From Roseofilum capinflatum BLCC-M114 (GTDB taxonomy: Bacteria; Cyanobacteriota; Cyanobacteriia; Cyanobacteriales; Desertifilaceae): 64,000 bases of DNA. Below the pieces are notes generated by a model, which saw only the letters and a list, made by a program, of their open reading frames with translations, searched no databases and was not told the DNA's origin. This document shows positions 43,533-53,501 of the stretch, piece after piece. The stretch is from contig NZ_JAQOSO010000002.1 of assembly GCF_030068505.1 (NCBI RefSeq), positions 1 to 64,000 of the forward strand, given 5' to 3'. The position numbers were made by a program, and so were the translations under genes. Within the stretch, counting starts at the first letter, position 1. Each line of letters opens with the position of its first letter.

Positions 43533-43973
43533 TTAGGCTCTAGAAACCAGCAGACCGCCGACAATGACTAAAATTGCGCCTACAGAGAGTTTTAGAGGAT
43601 CGACGGTTTTCCATTCTAGAAAGATGATTAAGGCTAACAATACCGTAATTAAGGTATTCATGTTGTAGAGGGGAACCAGTTTAGACAAGGGGGCCTGATA
43701 TTTGAGTAAACCCAGAGCCACAAAGCCGGTTCCTAAGCCCCAGAGTAGGCCGAGCATGGAGGAGGAAATCATTGCCCCGGTTGAGGGGAGGGGAGCGGGT
43801 AGAACTTGCTGCATGATCGCTCCTACGAAGCTAACCATTACGCCAATGCAGATCAAATGAGCGCCGACGGGCATTCCCGCAGTGGTGCTGACTTTAGCGA
43901 ATATGCCAGCGAGACCGTACAATAGGGCCGGCAGGAGTCCGCCGATCAGTAATCCGAGTTGTTGGGGTGACAT
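43533..43973 (-). CDS. Small EamA/DMT-type membrane protein
   Basis: The 146-residue protein has about five hydrophobic helices (LLIGGLLPALLYGLAGIFAK, LICIGVMVSFVGAIM, GLLWGLGTGFVALGLL, LITVLLALIIFLEW, VGAILVIVGGLLV). This is half of a drug/metabolite transporter, like the single-domain five-helix members that dimerise. The final LEWKTVDPLKLSVGAILV is the typical C-terminal helix pair of the fold. Cargo unknown. A GAAGCGCTGTAT repeat arm precedes its stop. Confidence 0.8.
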   Translation of the reverse strand: MSPQQLGLLIGGLLPALLYGLAGIFAKVSTTAGMPVGAHLICIGVMVSFVGAIMQQVLPAPLPSTGAMISSSMLGLLWGLGTGFVALGLLKYQAPLSKLVPLYNMNTLITVLLALIIFLEWKTVDPLKLSVGAILVIVGGLLVSRA

Positions 43974-43996
43974 AGTTTAGACTAGGGTGATTATGA

Positions 43997-44218
43997 TTAT
44001 TGCTCTAGTTGATTGCGATAGAGCGATCGCACTAAATTATCTAATTTTTCTTCTGAGCAACATTCAATCACAGCCGCGAACCCATCGACTAACTTAGCGG
44101 CTGTCTCACCCAAGGTGGGACTCATATCCCACACATCTCTGGCCCAATCTTCGGGGATCTGATCGTCAAAAATTAGGCGCTCTAAGAGGTCTCGGTTTTC
44201 AGATTTAGGTAAAGTCAT
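43997..44218 (-). CDS. Conserved hypothetical small protein
   Basis: A 73-residue acidic helical protein (RDLLERLIFDDQIPEDWARD, LGETAAKLVDGFAAVIECCS), not assigned to a family. It precedes the EamA-like gene by 23 bp on the same strand, so the two may be co-transcribed. The start is supported by a compact frame with no earlier ATG. Confidence 0.65.
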   Translation of the reverse strand: MTLPKSENRDLLERLIFDDQIPEDWARDVWDMSPTLGETAAKLVDGFAAVIECCSEEKLDNLVRSLYRNQLEQ

Positions 44219-44451
44219 AGATAATAAGCTTGATTGGGTGATGTCGAAAAACGATCATAACTCAAGGGGTGCAGTCTGATCGCGTTGATGATTCAAGATG
44301 ACTCAAGTTGAAGGGCGATCGCTTAATGTACGCTCTTTCACTCAACTGTGTTCTTATCCAAACCATAACCTCAACCCCCAAAGCTATCCCCTATACTGGG
44401 CCCATCTATGTTTGTTTTTTTCTGCCGTAGAGTATAACTGGGTTGAAGACT

Positions 44452-45351
44452 ATGAAAAGACGGTATTTCCTCGCCTTCTCCCTAGGACTGTTGGCCAGTT
44501 GTGCTGCCAACCAGACCTCAGCACCAAGTTCATCTAATAACACCCCTGCTGCAAATCGTTCTGGAGCGCCTCTAAAATTAGCCATCAGTGACGTTCAAGG
44601 ACTCGAAGACCTTAAAAGAGACTATGAACCCTTTCGAGTGGCCCTAGAGGAAAGTTTGGGGCGATCGGTAGAGTTTTATCCCGTCCAGAGTTATACTCAA
44701 GTGGCTTCAGCGTTGCAAGCGGGAAACGTAGATTTATCCGTTGTCGGCCCTTCGGAATATGTGTTAATTCGCGCTCGCACTAATGCCATTCCCGTCATTG
44801 CCATTACCCGACCCAATTATCATGCGGCGATCGCCCTGCCTCCAGAATCTCCAGTACAATCGATCCCAGATCTGAAAGGTAAAACCATTGCCATGGTTAA
44901 AGTTGGCTCCACCAGCGGCCATTTAGGGCCCACGGAGATATTTATGAGCGCTGGACTCGATCCGAAAACCGATTATCAGGTGAAAATGTTGGGTCGAGAA
45001 GGGTCTTTGGCGGCGCTGAAAAATGGAGAAGTGGACGCTTGGGCCGGGCCAATTATTGATTATGAAGAGTTTTTAGAAGCAGAAGGGGTTTCTGCTGATG
45101 AGTTTCGGCTGTTAGCCAAAGGGCCAGCTCTGCCGAGTGATGTGTTCATTGTTAATAGTCGTACCAAACCCCAGGAGATAGAAAGTCTACGCGATCGCCT
45201 GCTGGTGGATCAAGAGGCGATCATTCGTGCCTTAGCTTCCACATCCGCGAATAGCAAGTATAAAGAATCAACTATAATTTCTGTAGACGATGCAGATTAC
45301 GATATGATCCGCAATGTGTATCGGGCGATCGGAGAAGGGAATTTCCTCTAA
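44452..45351 (+). CDS. PhnD-like substrate-binding lipoprotein
   Basis: The 299-residue protein has a lipobox LLASC near residue 18, then a Ser/Asn/Pro linker and a PhnD-type periplasmic binding fold (LKLAISDVQGLEDLKRDYEP, FYPVQSYTQVASALQAGNVD, SVVGPSEYVLI, IPDLKGKTIAMVKVGSTSGH). The family binds phosphonate, phosphite or phosphate esters. No permease or ATPase gene accompanies it; instead a hybrid histidine kinase starts 4 bp downstream, so it may be the kinase's sensor partner. Start at ATG 44452, preceded in frame by a TTG at 44443. Confidence 0.9.
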   Translation: MKRRYFLAFSLGLLASCAANQTSAPSSSNNTPAANRSGAPLKLAISDVQGLEDLKRDYEPFRVALEESLGRSVEFYPVQSYTQVASALQAGNVDLSVVGPSEYVLIRARTNAIPVIAITRPNYHAAIALPPESPVQSIPDLKGKTIAMVKVGSTSGHLGPTEIFMSAGLDPKTDYQVKMLGREGSLAALKNGEVDAWAGPIIDYEEFLEAEGVSADEFRLLAKGPALPSDVFIVNSRTKPQEIESLRDRLLVDQEAIIRALASTSANSKYKESTIISVDDADYDMIRNVYRAIGEGNFL

Positions 45352-45355
45352 GGAG

Positions 45356-47791
45356 ATGGGTCATTTTCTATCCCGGAAGGCTCTTGAGTATCATGGTATT
45401 GAGGACTCCCTACATTGGGTTATGATCAATAAAATTCAGCAGTGGTGGACTCACTCATCCTTTAGGGATCGAGCGATCGAACCGATCAATCATCTGAGTA
45501 TTAGTCAAAAAATTGCGATCGGGTATGGAGTTTCCTTGGGGGTCGCCATTTTCGGAACCTTAGCCGGATTATTTATTGGCGAATATTATCAGCATAGAGC
45601 CGATCAAGAATTGGCGATCGCCTCCCGCCAACAACTGCTCTTAAAAGATCAAGAAAACGCCGTCTTCGCTATCCGCTTACATCCTCAGAGACTCATTGGT
45701 ATCCTCGGAGATACCATTTGGTTTAGCTATGAAGCGGATAAATTCCTCGCCGATATCGACCGGGTGGAAGAAGCCACCCAAGCCTTCGAGCAGTTTTTAC
45801 AAAACTACGCTTACGCCTCCGATGTCGATCTGCCCAAACTACAAAATACCCTCGCTAGATATCGTCAAGTTACCCAAGACTATAAAACTCTGATCCTTAA
45901 ACTCTGGGGAAAAATTGACCCTCCGAGTCTCACGGCTAACCAAATTGAACCCGCACGACAAACGATTATCGATACCCTCACCTCCCAAGAAGCCACGCAA
46001 ATCGCGATCGAATTTGACCGCTTACTGGAAACCCTGGTATGGATCGAAGAAGTGATTGATAACCAGTATCACAGAGCGGAAGTCGAACGCATCCAAGCCG
46101 AAGAGTTGCGTCGCTGGATCATTGTTGCCAGTATCGCCAGTTCCCTACTCCTGTCTAGTGTACTGGTTTTCCTCACCAGTTCGGCGATCGCCCGCCCCCT
46201 CCAGTCCCTCGAACAAGTCGCCACCCAAATTACCCAAGACTCCAACTTTAACCTCCGTTGCCCCGTCACCACCCAAGATGAAGTTGCCACCGTTTCCCAA
46301 GCCTTTAACCAACTCGTAGAGCGCATCAGCACCTACACCCAAGAACTCGAAAAAGCCCGCCTCAGTGCTGATGAAGCCAACCAAGCCAAAAGTGAATTTC
46401 TTGCCAACATGAGCCACGAACTGCGAACCCCCCTCAACGGCATTCTTGGCTATACCCAAATCATGGAACGTACCGAAGACCTCAATAGCCAACGTCACGG
46501 CGTGAAAATTATCGACCAATGTGGAACCCACTTACTCAACCTGATCAACGACATCCTCGATTTAGCCAAAATCGAAGCCCGCAAACTCGACCTCATTCCC
46601 CAAGAATTTCATTTTCCCGCCTTTCTTTCCGGCATTGCCGAAATGTCCAGAGTTCGAGCAGACAAAAAAGAAATTCAATTTGAATATACCCAACACCCCG
46701 GCTTACCTAAAGCTGTCATTGCCGATGATAAACGGCTGCGCCAAGTTCTCTTAAATCTCTTAGGAAATTCCATTAAATTTACCCATCAAGGGCGCGTCAT
46801 CTTAAAAGTTGAACCCCTAGAAGATTTGCCAACAACCTCCGAAAATCACCTCTGGTTAAGATTTACTATTCAAGATACCGGAGTAGGCATGAGTTTAGAT
46901 CAACTGCAAAAAATCTTCTTACCCTTTGAACAAGTGGGCGCAAAAAGTCAACAAGCCCAAGGAACTGGACTCGGTTTAGCCATTAGTCAGCAAATTATCG
47001 GTTTAATGGCCAGTGAAATTCAAGTCACCAGCGTTTTAGGTGAAGGCAGTCAGTTTTGGTTTGACCTAGAACTCCCCACAGCCGAATCTTGGGGAACCGT
47101 TCTGCATGAGGAACAAAACGAAATTATAGGTTATCTCGGCCCCCGACGCAAAATCTTGATTGTTGATGATAAAGAAGTTAATCGACAGATGTTACGAGAA
47201 GTTTTACGCTCTCTAGATTTTGACTGTCGCGAAGCCTCTAATGGAGAAAGGGGATTAGCTCTAGCCCAAACCTTTCATCCCGATCTGATTATTACCGATT
47301 TAGTCATGCCGGTTTTAGATGGCTTTGAAATGACCCGTAGACTTCGCGCTCAACCTGAGTTTGAAGATCTCACTATTATTGCTTCGAGTGCTAGTGTGCT
47401 AACCCAAGATCAAGTCGCCAGTATTGAAGCAGGATGTGATGATTTTTTGACTAAGCCAATTGATTTTCAGCAATTGTTTACTCTGTTGAAAAAGTATCTC
47501 CATTTAGACTGGGTAACTCGCTCCTTAGACCCAGATCCCCCTACAGTTGAATCAGGAGATTGTCCTAAAAATCAAGAGCTTCCGCCCCTAGAGACATTAG
47601 AAAAAATCATGGAAGCGGCAAAAATTGGAGATATTGAAGGGATTGAAATTGTAGTGCAATCTCTTAAAAACTACAATGGAACTTATCATTGGTTTTGTCA
47701 ACAAGTCATGGAAAAACTTGAAGAGTTTGACGATCAAGGTATTATTAAAATGATTGATGCTACAGTACAAAATGCAAACCCAAAAGTTTGA
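45356..47791 (+). CDS. Hybrid sensor histidine kinase with receiver
   Basis: About 811 residues. The start may be ATG 45356 or ATG 45422 (MINKIQQWW); an in-frame ATG at 45314 overlaps the lipoprotein gene and was rejected. TM1 ([20 protein letters not shown]), a periplasmic helical sensor of about 190 residues, TM2 ([20 protein letters not shown]), HAMP, HisKA with [20 protein letters not shown], ATPase ([22 protein letters not shown]), then a receiver with the Asp in [17 protein letters not shown] and Lys in DDFLTKPI. No separate output regulator is adjacent. Coupled to the PhnD-like gene. Confidence 0.92.
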   Translation: MGHFLSRKALEYHGIEDSLHWVMINKIQQWWTHSSFRDRAIEPINHLSISQKIAIGYGVSLGVAIFGTLAGLFIGEYYQHRADQELAIASRQQLLLKDQENAVFAIRLHPQRLIGILGDTIWFSYEADKFLADIDRVEEATQAFEQFLQNYAYASDVDLPKLQNTLARYRQVTQDYKTLILKLWGKIDPPSLTANQIEPARQTIIDTLTSQEATQIAIEFDRLLETLVWIEEVIDNQYHRAEVERIQAEELRRWIIVASIASSLLLSSVLVFLTSSAIARPLQSLEQVATQITQDSNFNLRCPVTTQDEVATVSQAFNQLVERISTYTQELEKARLSADEANQAKSEFLANMSHELRTPLNGILGYTQIMERTEDLNSQRHGVKIIDQCGTHLLNLINDILDLAKIEARKLDLIPQEFHFPAFLSGIAEMSRVRADKKEIQFEYTQHPGLPKAVIADDKRLRQVLLNLLGNSIKFTHQGRVILKVEPLEDLPTTSENHLWLRFTIQDTGVGMSLDQLQKIFLPFEQVGAKSQQAQGTGLGLAISQQIIGLMASEIQVTSVLGEGSQFWFDLELPTAESWGTVLHEEQNEIIGYLGPRRKILIVDDKEVNRQMLREVLRSLDFDCREASNGERGLALAQTFHPDLIITDLVMPVLDGFEMTRRLRAQPEFEDLTIIASSASVLTQDQVASIEAGCDDFLTKPIDFQQLFTLLKKYLHLDWVTRSLDPDPPTVESGDCPKNQELPPLETLEKIMEAAKIGDIEGIEIVVQSLKNYNGTYHWFCQQVMEKLEEFDDQGIIKMIDATVQNANPKV

Positions 47792-47810
47792 TATTTCTAA
47801 CAGTTTAGTG

Positions 47811-48629
47811 CTAAAATAGGCTCCCTTGAATAAATTCGGGTTGTTTCTTAATTGTTTTGGGAGGCCAAAAAACACCCAAAACAATCCAAGTATTATAAGG
47901 AAACACTGTTCCCATAAAAAATAGTGTATCTTTCTGGTCGCTACAAATTTCCTTCAAGAATTTATTTCGCACACTTAAAGCAGCTTGCTCCTCATCCCCT
48001 AATCGCTCCACTTCCTTGAGCCAAAGAACACCTAACTCCCAATCGGTAATACTTGCCTTATGGGGTTTATCGCTATCTTCACATTTAAATACATAGCTAA
48101 ATTTATAGGGTATTTTACGCAAAGGCTTTTGAGCTGGGCCAAATAGTTTCAGTTGATTAAATAGTTGTTGCCATTCAGGTTTCCATTCAGATTCATCCGG
48201 TTCAATCTTTAAATCAAGAACTTGGGTTGGACGGACAATTCCTAAAGAAGTCCGATCGGATTCATGTAATTCTTTCAGTTGTTTTATGGTGTAGATTGGC
48301 ATTTGATCGATTATGTCCCGTCGCTCTTGCCAACCCTTCTGGGTTGACAGAGGCTCTCCCAGTATCCGTAGAGTCTCTAAAATAGGCTTTCGGCTTTCTT
48401 TACGGCGATCGTTTCTATCACCATGAGCTAAAAGATCGACTTCTATCCACTGGTATTTGCGAAATTGTTGATCTCTACCTCTATACCGATAATCAATAGG
48501 ATAGAGCCTCACCCATTCATAATTCTCTGTAATACCAGCAGTGCAAATTAATTCTTGATAACTGCGTGATGGATGAGGATAGGTCATGACTGTAATCAAA
48601 ACTTTGGTTTTTGTGGGGCGATCGCTCAT
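47811..48629 (-). CDS. Uncharacterised partner of a DUF488 protein
   Basis: The 272-residue protein is not assigned to a named family. It has a beta-rich start (KVLITVMTYPHPSRSYQELI, CTAGITENYEWVRLYPIDYR), then KYQWIEVDLL and RNDRRKESRKPILETLRIL, and a C-terminal half with FKCEDSDKPHKASITDWELG. Its ATG directly follows the TAA of the DUF488 gene (TAAATG), so the pair forms a tight cassette. A nucleic-acid-related or defence role is only a guess from the pairing. Confidence 0.8.
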   Translation of the reverse strand: MSDRPTKTKVLITVMTYPHPSRSYQELICTAGITENYEWVRLYPIDYRYRGRDQQFRKYQWIEVDLLAHGDRNDRRKESRKPILETLRILGEPLSTQKGWQERRDIIDQMPIYTIKQLKELHESDRTSLGIVRPTQVLDLKIEPDESEWKPEWQQLFNQLKLFGPAQKPLRKIPYKFSYVFKCEDSDKPHKASITDWELGVLWLKEVERLGDEEQAALSVRNKFLKEICSDQKDTLFFMGTVFPYNTWIVLGVFWPPKTIKKQPEFIQGSLF

Positions 48630-49499
48630 TTAGGAATACCGAAGATGCTCAATGGGTAAGTTAATTATACCCGCTAGATACTGAGCTAGAACGTTGCGAT
48701 GGCAACATTCTGGATTGGCTTCCATACAAACTAAAACACTAGGTTCAGAGGTTAAGAGAGATATGACTGTCTCAATGTCATCTGTACAATTACATAGACT
48801 GGCATGATAGTCTTGAAAGAGAGATTGATAATGATTTGTTGAACTTAAGTTTTTGCGAGCCGCTCCAGGAATTCCTAATCCGGGAAGATGTTGATAGTCA
48901 ATATCAACAGAATGGCACAACTTTTTCAATGTACTTTTATGAAAACCATAGCGGCGTGCAATCGGATTATAGCGAACATCAATCAGCCTCCGAATTCCTG
49001 ATTGCATCAGGAGATTGAGAAAATCATCAACGGTTTTCTTTTCATATCCTGCCGTATAAATTGCCAGGGGTGCAATCGGTCGTTTGGGTTTGGACTCGAT
49101 CTCTAGAGAACTGTTGACTGTAAACCAGGGATAACGATCGTAAACTGTATCTATTAACTCAGACATGGATAACTTTTCATATTCCTTGATGACGGTAGAA
49201 ATATCTTCATGAATTTGCTTGGGTAAATGGACTTTATGCTGTTTCCCTACGGGGGTAAGTTGCCAGCAATCGGAATCTTGTTGATTTAAGAAACCATTGC
49301 GGACTAAGACATCGATTTCACGATTTAGTGTAAATGAATAAGGGCCGTATCGATAAGGGATAAAGCCATAAAATGTTGACCCCCCACCAGATGGAGTTTC
49401 TTGATGCAGCAAAAATGACCATTTCATCAGTTGTAATGAAGAAATATTGCCCCCTGTTTTTTGTATCATGGTTAGGAGGATTCTTTGACGATAAAGCAT
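48630..49499 (-). CDS. DUF488-family protein with N-terminal winged-helix-like domain
   Basis: The 289-residue protein from ATG 49499 has an N-terminal part (YRQRILLTMIQKTGGNISSL, FYGFIPYRYGPYSFTLNREI, VRNGFLN) that looks like a winged-helix or SocA-like domain, then DUF488 (IYTAGYEKKTVDDFLNLLMQ, LIDVRYNPIARRYGFHKSTL, CMEANPECCHRNVLAQYL). A TTG at 49580 would add 27 residues. DUF488 function is unknown; the conserved Cys/His cluster suggests metal or nucleotide binding. Immediately followed by its partner gene. Confidence 0.82.
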   Translation of the reverse strand: MLYRQRILLTMIQKTGGNISSLQLMKWSFLLHQETPSGGGSTFYGFIPYRYGPYSFTLNREIDVLVRNGFLNQQDSDCWQLTPVGKQHKVHLPKQIHEDISTVIKEYEKLSMSELIDTVYDRYPWFTVNSSLEIESKPKRPIAPLAIYTAGYEKKTVDDFLNLLMQSGIRRLIDVRYNPIARRYGFHKSTLKKLCHSVDIDYQHLPGLGIPGAARKNLSSTNHYQSLFQDYHASLCNCTDDIETVISLLTSEPSVLVCMEANPECCHRNVLAQYLAGIINLPIEHLRYS

Positions 49500-49674
49500 A
49501 AAATTTATGTCATATCTTTTCTTTGTAATTATAACATTTAATTCTGGTATTACAGGGATTGTTGCTGCAATTTCTGCCAACCGCGCAAGGGCTAGAAACG
49601 ACGAGATCGATCTTTGGGTCGCCCTGCTGTAAAATCACAAATGGTATAAAGTCAAGGATATTCAATTTCCCTAT

Positions 49675-51312
49675 ATGTCCTTTCCTATGACTCCACCTCT
49701 GTTGCAGCTTGACCAGTTGTCGATCGCCTACACTCCCAATTCAGAATGGGCCGCTAGAGATGTCTCCTTGACCCTCAGAGCGGGCGATCGCCTGGGTCTC
49801 GTGGGGGAGTCCGGCTGTGGGAAATCGACCCTGGGACGGGCCATTATGCGTCTGTTGCCCTCCCAGTCCCAGATACAGGGAGATATTCGGGTACAGGGAA
49901 AATCCGTCCTAGAGTTAACCCCAGAAGAACTACAACGGTTTCGGGGTGAAGAAGTGGCGCTCATTTTCCAAGATCCGATGACTCGTCTCGATCCTCTGAT
50001 GACTATTGGCGATCATTGTGTGGAAACCCTACAGTCTCACCAGTCCATATCCTATCGCGAAGCCAAAGAGCAGGCGATCGCCGTTTTAGAAACGGTCAGT
50101 ATTCCCGCGTCCCGATGGTCTCAGTATCCCCACGAGTTTAGCGGGGGAATGCGTCAACGGGTGGCGATCGCCTTAGCGCTATTATTAAACCCCAAGCTCA
50201 TTATCGCCGATGAACCCACCACCAGCTTAGATGTCACCGTCTCCGCCCAAATTTTACAGGAATTAACCCGGTTATGTGCGGAGCGAGAAATGGGGTTATT
50301 GCTCATCTCCCATGACTTGGCTTTGGTGGGGGAATATTGCTCCGAAATTGCCGTCATGTATCAAGGCAAACTCATTGAGCGCAATCAAAGCCAGCAAGTT
50401 CTCTTCCATCCCCAACAGGAGTATACCCAATCCTTGCTGGAAGCAGCGTTGCATATTCACGCGATCGAAACCAAAGCGGTAACCACTCCCCCAGAAAAAC
50501 AACCCTTACTTCAAGTTACCGATCTCAACAAACATTACAGCCTAGAAAGTAATTTAATCCAACAACTCTTTAGCCGAACCTCAACCGCAATTAAAGCCGT
50601 GGATGGGGTAACCTTTGAACTCTATCCCGGAGAAATTTTAGGATTGGTGGGAGAATCGGGCTGTGGCAAAAGTACCCTATCGCGCACGATTTTACACCTG
50701 ATTAAACCCACCTCTGGCAAAGTCGAATTCCTCGGCAATGGCATTACCTCCATTAACTCCAGAGCATTGCGCCAACTGCGTCAACAGATGCAAATGGTTT
50801 TCCAAGACCCCCACGCCTGTCTCAATCCCCTCATGACCGTGGGTGAGAGCATTGCCGACCCCCTCCTCATTCATGGTCTCGAAACCCCGAAGACGGCGAA
50901 GCTAAGGGTCTCAGAGATGCTAGAAAAAGTGGGCTTAACCCCCACCGAAACCTACACTGCTCGCTATCCGGGGGAACTCTCTGGGGGACAACAGCAACGG
51001 GTGGCGATCGCCCGCGCTCTGATTACCCGTCCCAAACTAATCATCTGCGATGAACCCGTGAGTATGCTGGATGCCAGCGTGCAAGCGCAAGTGCTGCAAC
51101 TGATGCTAGACCTAAAACGGGAGTTTGACTTAACCTATCTGTTCATCACCCATGACCTGTGGGTCGCGCGATTTTTATGCGATCGCATCGCCGTCATGAA
51201 TCAAGGTAAAATCGTCGAACTCAACACCACCCACCAAATCTTCACCCATCCCCAAGATCCTTATACCCAAACCCTCCTCGCTGCTGCTCCCTTACTCGCC
51301 AAATCTTCCTAA
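49675..51312 (+). CDS. Peptide-type ABC transporter, two fused ATPase domains
   Basis: The 545-residue protein contains two full ABC domains of the DppD/DppF (YejF) kind. Domain 1: GESGCGKSTLGRAIMRLLPS, FSGGMRQRVAIALALL, IIADEPTTSLDVT. Domain 2 (from about 275): GESGCGKSTLSRTILHLIKP, LSGGQQQRVAIARALI, IICDEPVSMLDASVQA. It energises import of oligopeptides or nickel-like substrates with permeases encoded elsewhere. ATG 49675 is used; ATG 49687 is an alternative. No binding protein or permease gene is adjacent. Confidence 0.94.
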   Translation: MSFPMTPPLLQLDQLSIAYTPNSEWAARDVSLTLRAGDRLGLVGESGCGKSTLGRAIMRLLPSQSQIQGDIRVQGKSVLELTPEELQRFRGEEVALIFQDPMTRLDPLMTIGDHCVETLQSHQSISYREAKEQAIAVLETVSIPASRWSQYPHEFSGGMRQRVAIALALLLNPKLIIADEPTTSLDVTVSAQILQELTRLCAEREMGLLLISHDLALVGEYCSEIAVMYQGKLIERNQSQQVLFHPQQEYTQSLLEAALHIHAIETKAVTTPPEKQPLLQVTDLNKHYSLESNLIQQLFSRTSTAIKAVDGVTFELYPGEILGLVGESGCGKSTLSRTILHLIKPTSGKVEFLGNGITSINSRALRQLRQQMQMVFQDPHACLNPLMTVGESIADPLLIHGLETPKTAKLRVSEMLEKVGLTPTETYTARYPGELSGGQQQRVAIARALITRPKLIICDEPVSMLDASVQAQVLQLMLDLKREFDLTYLFITHDLWVARFLCDRIAVMNQGKIVELNTTHQIFTHPQDPYTQTLLAAAPLLAKSS

Positions 51313-51465
51313 GACCCAAAAAACACTGATGCTTGTTGGCATTTTTTTCTAACTCTGCGAAAATGCTGACAACTGATTCATCTCTAGATTTATCTTCTCT
51401 GACTCGCTCGTGCTATAAGGAGTAGGGATATTTGAAGTAAAAAGCGAAATCAGTTAAAAAAATAG

Positions 51466-51582
51466 TCTGGCTTTGTGCGCGGTAAGGTGAAACGGAATAC
51501 GGAGAAATTTTCCCGCGATCGCGGTTTGGATGAGATTACCATTGAAGTCATGTACGCTGCCAAAGAAGCCGTGGGCACATAA
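51466..51582 (+). pseudogene. Relic resembling the 3' end of chlB
   Basis: An open frame reads [20 protein letters not shown] then [18 protein letters not shown] and a stop at 51580. This resembles the PCP_red C-terminal domain of ChlB, the dark-operative protochlorophyllide reductase subunit, where [15 protein letters not shown] is typical. It is stopped upstream at 51463 and has no start codon or body. Probably a leftover of a lost or displaced chlB, or of a free-standing PCP_red protein. Confidence 0.5.
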
Positions 51583-51625
51583 TATAGCAGTATTCGCTCC
51601 TAAGCGATAAATTTTAATCCCCCTA

Positions 51626-51660
51626 AATCCCCTACTGAAACAGCAGGGGATTTTCATTTT
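51626..51660 (+). terminator. Stem-loop with T-rich tail
   Basis: AATCCCCTACTG-AAA-CAGCAGGGGATT with one mismatch, followed by TTCATTTT. Strong enough for factor-independent termination of plus-strand transcripts from the chlB-like relic. On the minus strand it lies just beyond the stop of the MASE1 kinase gene. Confidence 0.65.
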
Positions 51661-51665
51661 CGTCT

Positions 51666-53501
51666 TCAATGTACTTTTTTCACAGGCAGCTCAATAATAA
51701 ACTCTGTACCTTCATTCAGGGTAGAATCGCAATATAAAGCTCCTTGATGAGTTTCGGTGATAATTTGATAACTAATTGTCAGACCTAAACCTGTACCTTG
51801 ACCAACGGGTTTCGTGGTAAAAAAGGGATCGAAGAGTTTAGATTGTACTTTCTCTGGGATTCCTGGGCCATTATCGGCAATGCGAATTCTGACCGTATTA
51901 GAGTCCTTTAACTCTGTAGTTAGGTGAATGGTATCAATCCGGTCTGGGTCTGAAGACTCATCTAAAGCATCCATCGCATTGGTAAGCAGGTTCATAAATA
52001 CCTGATTAAGCCGCCCTGGGTAACAGTCCACTAAAGGAATTTCACCATAGTTTTTGATGAGTTGAATTTCCGATTGATCCACACTGCGCTTAAAGCGATT
52101 TTCTAAAATCATCAAGGTACTCTCTAAACCTTCATGAATATCCACTTCTTTACAGTCTGATTCATCGAGACGGGAAAAATTACGCAGAGATATAACAATT
52201 TCACGAATACGATTGGCTCCTACTTTCATCGATTGGAGGAGTTTAGGGAAGTCCTCTTGAATAAAATCGAGGTCGCTGTCTTCAATGAGTTCTTCAATTT
52301 CGTTTTGAGGTTGAGGATAATATTGCTGATAAAGACTAATAATCTTGAATAAGCTATGGGTGTAGTTTTCAGTATGAGTTAAATTACCATGAATGAAATT
52401 CACAGGATTATTGATTTCATGGGCAACTCCCGCCACCAATTGTCCTAAACTGGACATTTTTTCAGTTTGCACCAGTTGAGTTTGCATACTTTGTAAATCT
52501 TTTAAGGTTTGGGATAATTCAGCCGTCCTTTCTTGAACTTGACTTTCTAAGACTTCATTGTACCGCCGGAGTTGCTGCTCTGCGGCCTTTTGTTCGCTAA
52601 TGGTTGAGGACAAAATCAGAATAGTGAGACTCACTACACCCACAAAAGATTGCAACAACAGCATAGAGTCTAGATCTGTTTCTTTCGCAAATGCCCCAAT
52701 TCCTTGGGCAGTCGTTAAGATAGAAATTAACGATAACACCACAACCAATAAGGTAGCACCTCGCTTTCCAAAGCGAAAGGCTGCCCAAACCATAGGCAGC
52801 AAAAACATATATTCTACGGAATAACTTAGCACGAAGGTTTCCCAAGAGATAAAGGCGATAAATGCAATCAGCAGCATGAGTTCCCTTAACTGTTGTGGGT
52901 TGGTTTTGAGACCGCGAAATCCTCGTTCCCAGGTGAGTATAAAGGGGGCAAAGACCAAAAATCCGACAGTATCTGCCGTCCACCAGGTTCGCCAAACTCC
53001 AGCATAGTCTACTGTAGAAATTACTTCTTGAAAATAGAGAATAGAGGTTCCCCAAGTGGCGTTAAAAATGGGGGCAAAACTGACTGCGATCGTAAAAAAC
53101 AAAGTGGCTTTAACCGAATTGAGAATTTTGTGATCGCCACTCCACCATAAAATCAAAATCGCAGCAATTAACGCCTCTATCGTTTCTCCTGTGCCGATGG
53201 GAAGCCCTAAAGACCAGCTTTCATAGAGGTTACTGTCTAGCCACCAATAGCCGATCAGCATTCCGGGTAAAATGCGAAATTGACTCAAGAGTAATGCTGC
53301 TAAAGAAATGCCTGAGAGGGGCCAAACAGGAGTTACATCATTGAAACTGGCAAACTGAAAGGCAAACGTGCCGATAATGTGCAAGATGACAATCATTAGC
53401 CCATTCCATAGAAGCATTCTGCCCTCGCATACCCCAGCACACCATGCCTCAAATTTCTGTCGAGGTAAAATATTGAATGTTGGAAATTGAAACCTAAGCA
53501 T
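51666..53501 (-). CDS. MASE1-domain sensor histidine kinase
   Basis: The 611-residue protein has an N-terminal MASE1 membrane domain of about eight helices (WNGLMIVILHIIGTFAFQFA, PVWPLSGISLAALLLSQFRI, ADTVGFLVFAPFILTWERG), a coiled coil (AAEQQLRRYNEVLESQVQER), HisKA with LGQLVAGVAHEINNPVNFIH, and an ATPase with NLLTNAMDAL, DNGPGIPEKV and GTGLGLTISYQI. ATG 53501 was chosen over GTG 53504. No response regulator is adjacent. Confidence 0.93.
   Translation of the reverse strand: MLRFQFPTFNILPRQKFEAWCAGVCEGRMLLWNGLMIVILHIIGTFAFQFASFNDVTPVWPLSGISLAALLLSQFRILPGMLIGYWWLDSNLYESWSLGLPIGTGETIEALIAAILILWWSGDHKILNSVKATLFFTIAVSFAPIFNATWGTSILYFQEVISTVDYAGVWRTWWTADTVGFLVFAPFILTWERGFRGLKTNPQQLRELMLLIAFIAFISWETFVLSYSVEYMFLLPMVWAAFRFGKRGATLLVVVLSLISILTTAQGIGAFAKETDLDSMLLLQSFVGVVSLTILILSSTISEQKAAEQQLRRYNEVLESQVQERTAELSQTLKDLQSMQTQLVQTEKMSSLGQLVAGVAHEINNPVNFIHGNLTHTENYTHSLFKIISLYQQYYPQPQNEIEELIEDSDLDFIQEDFPKLLQSMKVGANRIREIVISLRNFSRLDESDCKEVDIHEGLESTLMILENRFKRSVDQSEIQLIKNYGEIPLVDCYPGRLNQVFMNLLTNAMDALDESSDPDRIDTIHLTTELKDSNTVRIRIADNGPGIPEKVQSKLFDPFFTTKPVGQGTGLGLTISYQIITETHQGALYCDSTLNEGTEFIIELPVKKVH

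Noticed and set aside
51454-51669. 71-codon minus-strand frame
   Set aside because: Antisense to the chlB-like relic, whose plus-strand translation is far more protein-like.
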